Assembly: GCA_964487555.1 (NCBI GenBank)
Contig: CAZART010000205.1
Span: 1 to 6,349, forward strand
Length of the DNA: 6,349 nucleotides
From: CAZART01 sp964487555
Lineage (GTDB): Bacteria; Bacteroidota; Rhodothermia; Rhodothermales; VXPQ01
Direction of reading: 5' to 3'
Of this stretch, positions 1 to 6,061 are shown piece after piece. The position numbers were made by a program, and so were the translations under genes. The notes under the pieces are model-generated. The model saw nothing but the letters and a program-made list of their open reading frames with translations. It searched no databases and had not been told where the DNA came from. Within the stretch, counting starts at the first letter, position 1. Each line of letters opens with the position of its first letter.

Positions 1-263
1 ACACGTCTGTCCTACCGACACAGATGCGCCGCCTTCACCGGGTAAAAACACCCAACGCTTGACCGGACTACGTCCACCGAACGTATCGCGGCGTCCGAGA
101 ACGTACCCCCCAGAGCCTCACCCATGCCACGACACCCGCCCGGCCGGTCGCCGCAAACCTTGCGCCGCTACTCAAGAGGCCTTTTATTCTTCCTATCCGC
201 CCGATCCCGTCGTCACGTACGTAGCCGAATCATCATCCCGCTCCGTGGCGCCGAACCGTCAAG

Positions 264-306
264 CGAAGACCCGCGCGAATTGTGGGCGGTGGAGTCGCGG
301 GTTTCG
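264..306. repeat. Imperfect inverted repeat (11-bp stem with one bulge)
   Basis: The arm at 264-275 (cgaagacccgcg) pairs with the arm at 296-306 (cgcgggtttcg) over 11 Watson-Crick pairs, with G268 bulged and a 20-base loop between them. No T-run follows, so it does not look like a standard intrinsic terminator. It could be a regulatory hairpin, the remnant of an upstream transcript end, or chance in GC-rich DNA. No function is assigned. Confidence 0.35.
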
Positions 307-375
307 ACGAGCGACATGGTCCGCATGCGCAGCCGCGTAAGTCGTCCCGCGCCCGTGTGGCGCGTATTTCCATCT

Positions 376-475
376 AATTGGACGGCGACAGGTAGGGTGT
401 ATGGCGTCGGTTCCGCGGGTCACGTCATAAGGTGGTGAAAAATAAAGACCTGGACTTGCGGTTCTCCGTCCAATT
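376..475 (+). promoter_or_regulatory. Candidate structured leader RNA or inverted-repeat element upstream of the OsmC gene
   Basis: A perfect 10-bp inverted repeat, AATTGGACGG at 376-385 and CCGTCCAATT at 466-475, encloses 80 bases; a U-G pair at 375/476 would extend it. Inside it, 413-421 (ccgcgggtc) can pair with 453-461 (gacttgcgg) over 9 pairs, two of them G-U, and this helix can contain a small helix 430-433 / 448-451. A 4-bp helix 386-389 / 406-409 could form a further arm. The arrangement resembles a closing stem with internal arms and ends 56 bases before the OsmC start codon. It matches no riboswitch class I recognise. It could equally be a DNA-level inverted repeat. That it is transcribed is an inference. 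Confidence 0.3.
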
Positions 476-515
476 GTCTTGCCTGTGTAATGAACCCTTC
501 ACATCTGTCTCATAA

Positions 516-531
516 GACCTGAGAGGTCGCC
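516..531 (+). promoter_or_regulatory. Ribosome binding site of the OsmC gene, within a small inverted repeat
   Basis: GAGAGGT at 521-527 lies four bases before the ATG at 532 and is a good Shine-Dalgarno sequence; it supports that start. It overlaps a perfect short palindrome, GACCT-GAG-AGGTC at 516-528, which could form a 5-bp hairpin that hides part of the ribosome binding site. The palindrome might instead be a half-site for a repressor. Neither role can be shown from sequence alone. Confidence 0.55.
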
Positions 532-1125
532 ATGTCTATTCCAGGTTTCAACACCAAGAAGCTGGAGGCATTCTCCACGTTCGCCGCCGAACATCCCAAC
601 GAAGTCCTGCTTGGCCTCGAGGCCAAGACAATGTGGGAAGGCCACAGCGGCGAAAGCCTCGCCAAAATCGGTCCGTGGAGCCTCGCCGATCAGCGCATCG
701 AGAAGCCCACCCGCGACTTCAGCATCCAGTTCGGTGCCTGGAAAGAAGTCGAAGAAGAGATGGGCGTCGAAGGCGCTCATGACCGGTTGGAACCCGTTGA
801 AGCCGCCCTTGCCGCCCTGTGTTCATGTGTGAACTGGTCCGTTTGTATCAATGCTGCGCGACAGGGCATGAGCTTCGACGGCCTGGAGGTCAAAGCGCGC
901 GCGAAAGTAGACCCGCGTGTGTTGTTCGGCATCGTGCCCGTTGAGGAAGCCGCCTCGTGCCTCCAGAACGTGGAGCTGGACATCGAGGTCCAGGGGGATA
1001 TGAGCGACGAAGACCGGAATCGCCTGCTCGAGATGGCAAAACGCTCTCCGGTGCACTCGCTCGTGAGCTATGCGAACACCATCCAAACGCGTGTCACCGC
1101 GGCCGAACCCGTCATGGCTTCGTGA
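532..1125 (+). CDS. OsmC family protein (Ohr/OsmC superfamily), atypical cysteine pattern
   Basis: This 197-residue cytoplasmic protein fits the OsmC/Ohr superfamily. It has a polar N-terminal beta region (about 35-80), the central helix with the reactive-cysteine motif ALAALCSCVNWSVCINAARQG (residues 92-112, Cys97, Cys99, Cys105), the following strand LEVKARAKVDPRVLFGI (118-134), and a C-terminal helix and strand containing RSPVHSLVSYANTI (171-184). Classical OsmC and Ohr enzymes are thiol-dependent peroxidases that reduce organic hydroperoxides with a peroxidatic Cys in the central helix and a resolving Cys in a 'CPV' segment. Here the CPV position is SPV (Ser172), so the classical disulfide cycle may not run; Cys97, Cys105 or Cys143 might substitute, or the protein may bind or transfer thiol-linked ligands instead. 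The ATG at 532 has a good ribosome binding site. The stop overlaps the methyltransferase start, so the two proteins are probably made together. Family assignment is strong; the reaction is uncertain. Confidence 0.88.
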   Translation: MSIPGFNTKKLEAFSTFAAEHPNEVLLGLEAKTMWEGHSGESLAKIGPWSLADQRIEKPTRDFSIQFGAWKEVEEEMGVEGAHDRLEPVEAALAALCSCVNWSVCINAARQGMSFDGLEVKARAKVDPRVLFGIVPVEEAASCLQNVELDIEVQGDMSDEDRNRLLEMAKRSPVHSLVSYANTIQTRVTAAEPVMAS

Positions 1126-1976
1126 GGAGCGCGCCCCCGCCCAAATTCGAGCCCGAACGATTGGATGCGCAGATCCGAAAGACGTATGCCGGTCTGGCGT
1201 CGGACCCACCCGGTAGGTATCCGTTTTTCTGCGGCGTAGACCTCGCTCGAACGCTGCGATACGATTCGCGGGAATTGGTGCAGGTGCCGGCGGTGGCGCT
1301 GGCCGCCTTCTGCGGAGCAGGTAATCCCTTTCTCGCCGGATCCATCCGCAGAGGCGATGCCGTCCTCGACGTCGGATGTGGATCCGGAGTCGACGTTTTC
1401 ATTGCCGGTCGAAAGATCGGCCGCAACGGCCGTGTCGTCGGCATCGACATGACGCCGGAGATGGTCGACCGGGCGCGGGCGGCTTTGGGCGAAATATCGG
1501 CGTCGCGGGCGCTCCACCCCGTGCCGGAGGCCAACGGCGCTCGCGAAGATGAAGCTGCTCGCGAAGCCGACCTCCCACCTGTCGAATTCATCATGGGCCG
1601 CGCCGAAGAGCTGCCGTTCGAGGACGACACCTTCGACGCGGCCCTGATGAATAACGTCCTGAACATGTGTCTCCACAAGCCCGATGTCCTCTGTGAGATC
1701 CGCCGCGTTCTGAAGCCCGGTGGACGGCTGCACGTCGCGGATCTGCTGACCGAGAAACCCATCCTCGAATGGGCACGCGATCTCGTGCATCTCTGGACCG
1801 AGTGTGTCGGTGGAAGTCTCCCCACATCGGATTACCTCGAGCTGCTCCGAGCGAGTGGCTTCGCGGACGTCGGGATCATTGCTTCGCACGACGTGATTAC
1901 AGGTGCGCCGGTAGAAGGGACCGCCGGCTACTACAAATCCGCCGGTTATACGATCCGAGGGCAAAAACCAGCATGA
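1122..1976 (+). CDS. SAM-dependent methyltransferase, arsenite methyltransferase (ArsM)-like
   Basis: A class I Rossmann methyltransferase of 284 residues if started at GTG 1122. That start forms a GTGA overlap with the OsmC stop and removes an upstream stretch that only re-reads the OsmC gene out of frame. No Shine-Dalgarno sequence precedes it, which fits translational coupling. Motif I is VLDVGCGSGVDVF (81-93), the ribose-binding acid is Asp109 in VVGIDMTPEM, and the later motifs are AEELPFEDDTFDAALMNN (161-178) and IRRVLKPGGRLHVADLL (193-209). The layout resembles ArsM: IRKTYAGLAS (18-27) resembles the ArsM N-terminal helix, FCGAGNPFLAG (63-73) its GCGNP segment, and LWTECVGGSL (224-233) the segment holding one As(III)-binding Cys. 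The other key Cys position (SNCVINL in ArsM) reads NNVLNMC, so it is not conserved in register; Cys183 lies four residues later. A charged insertion occupies about 127-152. The substrate could be arsenite, another metalloid or chalcogen, or a thiol. Confidence 0.85.
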   Translation: MRSAPPPKFEPERLDAQIRKTYAGLASDPPGRYPFFCGVDLARTLRYDSRELVQVPAVALAAFCGAGNPFLAGSIRRGDAVLDVGCGSGVDVFIAGRKIGRNGRVVGIDMTPEMVDRARAALGEISASRALHPVPEANGAREDEAAREADLPPVEFIMGRAEELPFEDDTFDAALMNNVLNMCLHKPDVLCEIRRVLKPGGRLHVADLLTEKPILEWARDLVHLWTECVGGSLPTSDYLELLRASGFADVGIIASHDVITGAPVEGTAGYYKSAGYTIRGQKPA

Positions 1977-2101
1977 CGTATTCGAATGATAGGTACGATG
2001 TGCAGCAGGTCACACTCAGCGATTCATTCCTCGTCCTCATGAACGATGCGGCCTATTCAACTCATAGTAGTTCTAACCTTCGTTCTCATCGCGATTTGTA
2101 G
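1973..2101 (+). CDS. Possible 42-residue small ORF between methyltransferase and sensor kinase
   Basis: An ATG at 1973 overlaps the methyltransferase stop as ATGA and opens a 42-codon frame ending at TAG 2099-2101, 56 bases inside the kinase gene. A GAGGG at 1957-1961 lies 11 bases upstream, rather far for a ribosome binding site. The peptide starts MTYSNDRYDVQQVTL and is hydrophilic and Ser-rich, with no motif I recognise. Its second half only re-reads the kinase signal-peptide region in another frame. If translated it could couple kinase translation, because the kinase has no Shine-Dalgarno sequence of its own. It may well be a chance frame. Confidence 0.2.
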   Translation: MTYSNDRYDVQQVTLSDSFLVLMNDAAYSTHSSSNLRSHRDL

Positions 2102-5100
2102 TGCCCGAGCTCAGCAGGCTGCGCCGCCGGAGGCGCCCGAGCTGCCGGCGCCCTCTTCGCTCGCCCCCTCGCTGCGATTCAGCCACCTCACCGTCGATGA
2201 CGGGCTATCGCAGGCGACGGTCCACGATATCCTGCAGGATAAACAGGGGTTTATGTGGCTGGCGACGCAGCGAGGGCTTAATCGGTACGACGGCCGCCGC
2301 ATCACCGTTTACAAGTCCATCCCCTTCGATACGACGTCTCTAGAAGGCGACTGGGTGGTGACGCTGTTAGAGGGCCGCGACGGCCGCATCTGGGTTGGGA
2401 CGATGGACGGCCTTTTTGCATTCGATCCTACGACAGAGCACTTCGTGCGATTCGGGCATGATCCGGAAAATCCGACGAGTCTGGGCCACGACCGGATCGG
2501 TGCGCTGTACCAGGATTCTATCGGTGCTCTCTGGATCGGAACGCGGGATGGTCTGAACCGCATGGATCCGGGCACCGGCGAGTTCGCGCGCATCGAACAC
2601 GATCCGGCCGACAGCCGAAGCCTGAGCAGCAATATGATTCATGCCATCGACGGCGATCCCTCGGGGGCCTTATGGGTGAGCACAAACAACGGACTCAATC
2701 GGCTCGACGCCGACGGCACCGTCATGGGCCGATATTTCTACGATGCGTCGGCGGCCAATCGTGGCCTCCTCACCCTGGGTAATCCCGCCGATCCGTCGGT
2801 TCGAAGCAGCGTCATTACCGACGTCTATGCCGAGGACTCCGACGCCTTATGGGTGGCGACGGAGAACGGCCTCGTTCGTTTCCACCCGGATACGGAGCGG
2901 CACGTTCGCTTCCTTCCTGATCCCGGCGATTCGAATTCGAATCTGCTGAGGCGAATTCTTCCCGAGCCCCGGGACACTCATCGATTGTGGATCACGTCGG
3001 ATGGAGGTGGGCTGTACCTCTTCGATAAGCGTACCGAGCAGTTTGCGGCCTATCGCAACGACCCGCAGGATCCCTCGTCCATCGGCGACGACGAGCTTTT
3101 TCCTATCTATGCCGACCGGTCGGGCGTCATCTGGGTAGGCTCCTATGTGAGTGGATTGAGTCGCTTCGTACCGGCGCGCAACGCGTTTCGCCATTATCGA
3201 GCCGTTCCCGGAGATCGCGGCAGTCTCAGCCACAATGCAGTCTGGGGCATCTATGAGGACAGGACCGGGGTCCTCTGGATAGGCACACAGGCCGGCCTGG
3301 ACCGTCTCGATCGGAAGACGGGAACGGTCACTCACTGGCCGTTAGATTCGGAAGATCCCGAGGGGCTCCACGGCAGCGCCTGCTGTTCCGTCCTCGGAGA
3401 CGGAATCGGCATGTTCTGGGTCGGTACGTATAACGGCGGTCTACATCGGATGGATCGGCGAACCGGACAGTTTACGCACTTCAGACATGATCCGAACGAT
3501 TCGACGAGCATCAGTGGGGATTTTGTGGCGGTCATTCGTGAAAGTCGAACGGGGGAGCTTTGGATCGGCACCGGAACGGGTTTGAATCTGTTCGAGCCGA
3601 AAACAGGACGCTTCAAGCGATATTCCGCACCGGAGGGCGCAGCTCAGCTCGAATCCAACTTCGTTCAAGACATCCACGAGGACGACCGAGGCAACGTATG
3701 GATCGCTACCAATGGCGGCGTGCATCACGTCGACAGGACGACCGGGGCCTTCCTCTCCTATCGACACGATCCGCGCGATCCACGCAGTCTGAGCAGCAAC
3801 GCCGCGTTTGCGTTTGTCGAGCGGCCGGAGGAGCCCGGCGTGCTCTGGATAGGGACGTCCGGAGGGCTGAACAGGCTCGATATGCCATCGGGCGACATCA
3901 CGCACTTCACGGAAGAGCACGGCCTGCCGGATAACTCAATCGTCGGACTGCTGGCCGACGAGGAGGGGTACGTATGGCTGAGCACCTATGACGGCATCGT
4001 GCGCTTCGACCCGGAAACTCGGCGCTTCCTGCACTACGGGGTCGATCGCGGCGTCCAGGCGAAGGAGTTTAATGCGTTCGCCTTTTTCAAGAGCCCGCGC
4101 ACGGGTGAACTGTTCTTTGGGGGCATCAACGGCTTCAATGCCTTCTTTCCGGATGAGCTTGAGGCGAATCCGACGCCTCCTCCGGTGGCCCTGACCGAGC
4201 TTCGCCTGATGAATGAAGAAGTGCGGCCGGGCGAGCACTCGCTGCTGAGGAAGCCGCTCTCGATGACCCCCGAGGTCCGGTTGCCGTATTGGCAGAAGAT
4301 GATTACGCTGGAATTTGCGGCCCTGCACTTCGTGAACCCGGCGCTCAATCAGTATGCGTATCAGCTGGAAGGTTTTGACGCGGACTGGGTCCCGGCCGGG
4401 ACGAACAATACGGCCACCTACACGAATCTCGATCCGGGATCGTACACGTTCCGAGTGAAGGCGGCCAGCGCCGACGGGGTCTGGAATGAGGAAGGAGCCT
4501 CCGTCGCGCTCGTTATTCTGCCGCCGTGGTGGCGGACGACGTGGGCGTACGTATTCTACGTCCTCCTCTTCGTTGCGGGCGTCGTGGCCGTCGACCGGAT
4601 TCAGCGCCGGCGGCTCATTCGCAGAGAGCGGGAAAAGGCCCGCGAGCGTGAGCTCGCACAGGCGAAGGAGATCGAGCGCGCCTACCACGAATTGGAGCAA
4701 ACGCATGCAGACCTCAAGGCAACGCAGGCGCAACTCATCCAGCAGGAGAAGATGGCCTCGCTCGGTCACCTTACCGCCGGCATCGCACACGAGATCAAGA
4801 ATCCACTCAATTTCGTCAACAACTTCTCGTCGGTCTCGGCCGAACTGGTCGAGGAGGTGCGGCGGGAAGCATCCGCGCGTCCCGAAATAACCGTAGCGGA
4901 GGTGTACGACGTGTTGGACGACCTCTCGCTGAACCTCGAGAAGATCGAAGAACACGGCCGGCGGGCCGACGGCATCGTGCGGAGCATGCTGCTCCACTCA
5001 CGCGGCACGTCGGGCGACCGCCGCGAGGTGATCCTGAACGAGCTGCTCGACGAGTACGTGAACCTCGCCTACCACGGCATGCGCGCTCAGCACGCCGACT

Positions 5101-5657
5101 TCGCATGTGAGATCGAACGTGATTTCGACGAAGAAGTGGGAGCGGTGGAGGTCCTTCCTCAGGAGATCGGCCGCGTGTTCATCAACCTCCTGAACAACGC
5201 CTTTGACGCGGTACGGGAACGCGTCGGCATCACCGACGGGGCGTCGCCGAAGCGGCCGGTGCCGAACAATGATGCGGCGGATGCGGCATCTAACGAAACG
5301 GCGGTGGGCGAGCAGCCGCAAGAGCGGAACCGATCGTCCGAAGGCGTAGAGCAGGCCTTGACCGGTATGGATGAGTATCATCCACGCGTCACCGTCTCCA
5401 CCCGTCGCCGCGGCGACCGCGTCGAGATTGTCATCGAGGATAACGGTCCGGGCATCCCCCCGCAAGTGCGGGAGCGGATCTTCGAACCGTTCTTCACGAC
5501 GAAGCCGACCGGCTCCGGCACCGGCCTCGGTCTCTCCCTCAGCTACGATATCGTGACGCAGGGCCACGGCGGCGAGCTCGAGGTAATGAGCGAACGGGGC
5601 CAGGGCGCGGGGTTCGTGGTGCGCCTCCCATCTACGAACATAGCCGAGTCGCGTTAA
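2046..5657 (+). CDS. Membrane sensor histidine kinase with two beta-propellers (reg_prop), Y_Y_Y domain, HisKA and HATPase
   Basis: A 1203-residue kinase that senses a ligand outside the cytoplasm and phosphorylates a response regulator not encoded here. Residues 1-22 are a signal peptide (IQLIVVLTFVLIAICSARA, cleavage likely after Ala22). Residues about 45-705 hold 14 blades of the W-[IVL]-[GSA]-T-x-x-GLxRxD type, as expected for two seven-bladed propellers. Residues about 750-826 are a Y_Y_Y (immunoglobulin-like) domain, with NQYAYQLEGFDADWV and YTNLDPGSYTFRVKA. A transmembrane helix covers about 832-850, followed by basic RIQRRRLIRR and a coiled coil to about 903. The H-box is LTAGIAHEIKNPLNF with phospho-acceptor His915 (codon 4788-4790). 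The ATPase has N-box FINLLNNAFDAV (1045-1056), G1 DNGPGIP (1132-1138), F-box FEPFFTTKP (1146-1154) and G2 GSGTGLGLS (1156-1164), so it appears catalytically intact. Bacteroides-type hybrid sensors of this architecture add receiver and AraC domains; this one ends after the ATPase. ATG 2046 is the first start after an in-frame TGA at 2040. An insertion of about 50 polar residues splits N-box and G1. Confidence 0.93.
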   Translation: MRPIQLIVVLTFVLIAICSARAQQAAPPEAPELPAPSSLAPSLRFSHLTVDDGLSQATVHDILQDKQGFMWLATQRGLNRYDGRRITVYKSIPFDTTSLEGDWVVTLLEGRDGRIWVGTMDGLFAFDPTTEHFVRFGHDPENPTSLGHDRIGALYQDSIGALWIGTRDGLNRMDPGTGEFARIEHDPADSRSLSSNMIHAIDGDPSGALWVSTNNGLNRLDADGTVMGRYFYDASAANRGLLTLGNPADPSVRSSVITDVYAEDSDALWVATENGLVRFHPDTERHVRFLPDPGDSNSNLLRRILPEPRDTHRLWITSDGGGLYLFDKRTEQFAAYRNDPQDPSSIGDDELFPIYADRSGVIWVGSYVSGLSRFVPARNAFRHYRAVPGDRGSLSHNAVWGIYEDRTGVLWIGTQAGLDRLDRKTGTVTHWPLDSEDPEGLHGSACCSVLGDGIGMFWVGTYNGGLHRMDRRTGQFTHFRHDPNDSTSISGDFVAVIRESRTGELWIGTGTGLNLFEPKTGRFKRYSAPEGAAQLESNFVQDIHEDDRGNVWIATNGGVHHVDRTTGAFLSYRHDPRDPRSLSSNAAFAFVERPEEPGVLWIGTSGGLNRLDMPSGDITHFTEEHGLPDNSIVGLLADEEGYVWLSTYDGIVRFDPETRRFLHYGVDRGVQAKEFNAFAFFKSPRTGELFFGGINGFNAFFPDELEANPTPPPVALTELRLMNEEVRPGEHSLLRKPLSMTPEVRLPYWQKMITLEFAALHFVNPALNQYAYQLEGFDADWVPAGTNNTATYTNLDPGSYTFRVKAASADGVWNEEGASVALVILPPWWRTTWAYVFYVLLFVAGVVAVDRIQRRRLIRREREKARERELAQAKEIERAYHELEQTHADLKATQAQLIQQEKMASLGHLTAGIAHEIKNPLNFVNNFSSVSAELVEEVRREASARPEITVAEVYDVLDDLSLNLEKIEEHGRRADGIVRSMLLHSRGTSGDRREVILNELLDEYVNLAYHGMRAQHADFACEIERDFDEEVGAVEVLPQEIGRVFINLLNNAFDAVRERVGITDGASPKRPVPNNDAADAASNETAVGEQPQERNRSSEGVEQALTGMDEYHPRVTVSTRRRGDRVEIVIEDNGPGIPPQVRERIFEPFFTTKPTGSGTGLGLSLSYDIVTQGHGGELEVMSERGQGAGFVVRLPSTNIAESR
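2178..4160 (+). repeat. Fourteen degenerate propeller repeats within the sensor kinase gene
   Basis: The DNA for residues about 45-705 consists of diverged repeats, mostly 40-55 codons each. Each repeat has a Trp-strand such as LWIGTRDGLNRMD, and often a loop of the form HDP-x-D-x-x-SLSSN (for example residues 138-147, 185-196, 481-490 and 574-585). Trp-strands begin near residues 70, 114, 162, 209, 268, 313, 362, 410, 457, 505, 551, 600, 643 and 688. The last blade is degenerate, reading LFFGGINGFNAFF without the Trp. The count of 14 matches two closed seven-bladed propellers. Confidence 0.85.
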
Positions 5658-5688
5658 TTGGCTGCTCGTTTATGATCGCCCTGAGGTC

Positions 5689-6061
5689 ATGAGACGTCGA
5701 TAATGAGGACGATACGCAAGGGAATAAGGCCTCCCCGATCGAAGGACGGCGCGTCGCACACTACGAGATTCAGGAGAAGCTCGGCGGCGGAGGGATGGGT
5801 GTCGTTTACAAGGCTCGCGACCTGAAGCTCGACCGCACGGTGGCGCTCGAATTCTTGCCGCCCCACCTGAGCATCGACGACGAAGCCCAGATCCGCTTCA
5901 CCCGGGAGGCGAAGGCCGCCTCGGCGCTCGATCACCCCAACATCTGCACGATCTATGAGATCGGCGAACACGAAGGGCAACTCTTCATCGCGATGGCCCA
6001 TTACGCCGGCGAGACGCTCGATCAAAAGATCGCGCGTGGGCCGCTGCCGTTGAAGACCGCC
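5689..6061 (+). pseudogene. Truncated serine/threonine protein kinase (N-terminal lobe only)
   Basis: Read in the frame open from 5693, the sequence has an unmistakable Hanks-type kinase N-lobe: HYEIQEKLGGGGMGVVYKAR (glycine loop), then TVALEFLPPHLS, FTREAKAASALDHPNICTIY and ETLDQKIARGPLPLKTA. These families phosphorylate proteins on Ser/Thr and usually need about 260-280 residues, including HRD and DFG motifs. Here similarity ends after the hinge at about 6061 and none of those motifs follows. The VAIK lysine is Glu (GAA, 5849-5851), which normally abolishes ATP anchoring. No ATG, GTG or TTG lies in this frame upstream of the glycine loop. ATG 5689 (AGGT just upstream) reads only ATG AGA CGT CGA TAA, but removing one base near 5698 would join it to the kinase frame. 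The evidence points to a broken gene, or to sequence error at a contig end. It is on the same strand as the sensor kinase, 31 bases downstream. Confidence 0.75.
6055..6061. other. Junction between kinase fragment (+) and hydrolase fragment (-) with 7 shared bases
   Basis: The bases GACCGCC are the last that fit the + strand kinase (encoding part of its LPLKTA end) and also the last that fit the - strand hydrolase (encoding the end of its DLEAV). To the left only the kinase makes sense, to the right only the hydrolase, and in opposite orientation. This is what a microhomology-mediated inversion or deletion leaves behind, or what a chimeric assembly join looks like. No insertion-sequence end or target duplication is visible. 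Confidence 0.5.

Larger units (their letters stand above)
1..531. other. Upstream region without a recognisable gene
   Basis: No reading frame here on either strand gives a recognisable protein. The two + strand frames starting at 59 and 124 are rich in Arg, Pro and Ser, as expected from out-of-frame reading of GC-rich DNA, and the - strand has no long frame. The visible content is an imperfect hairpin at 264-306, a nested inverted-repeat structure at 376-475, and the ribosome binding site of the next gene at 521-527. I see no strong sigma70-type promoter, and no Bacteroidota-type TTTG/TAnnTTTG pair. Most of the first 260 bases hold nothing I can name. Confidence 0.6.

Noticed and set aside
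264..306. Hairpin as an intrinsic terminator
   Set aside because: The stem is GC-rich, but no run of T follows either arm and no gene ends just before it in the window.
124..438. A 104-codon + strand frame in the upstream region
   Set aside because: Arg/Ser/Pro-rich, no motif, no ribosome binding site, and it runs through the inverted repeats. Treated as chance.
486..491. TGTAAT as a -10 promoter element for the OsmC gene
   Set aside because: It matches five of six bases of TATAAT, but no acceptable -35 element lies 16-18 bases upstream and no extended -10 TG is in register.
957..1121. Upstream ATG at 957 as start of the methyltransferase (339 residues)
   Set aside because: The extra 55 residues are an out-of-frame reading of the OsmC coding region, Arg- and Pro-rich and unlike any methyltransferase N-terminus. 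GTG 1122 overlaps the OsmC stop neatly and gives a normal ArsM-like length.
1068..1964. A 298-codon frame on the - strand opposite the methyltransferase
   Set aside because: It is the mirror of the methyltransferase frame with no recognisable motif; the + strand frame has all class I methyltransferase motifs.
3936..4997. A 353-codon frame on the - strand opposite the sensor kinase
   Set aside because: It runs antisense through the propeller, Y_Y_Y and HisKA coding regions, has shadow-type composition, and shows no recognisable domain. Long antisense frames are common in GC-rich genes.
5671..5676. TATGAT as a promoter for the kinase fragment
   Set aside because: A good -10 match, but the bases 15-17 upstream (around 5648-5655) do not resemble a -35 element.
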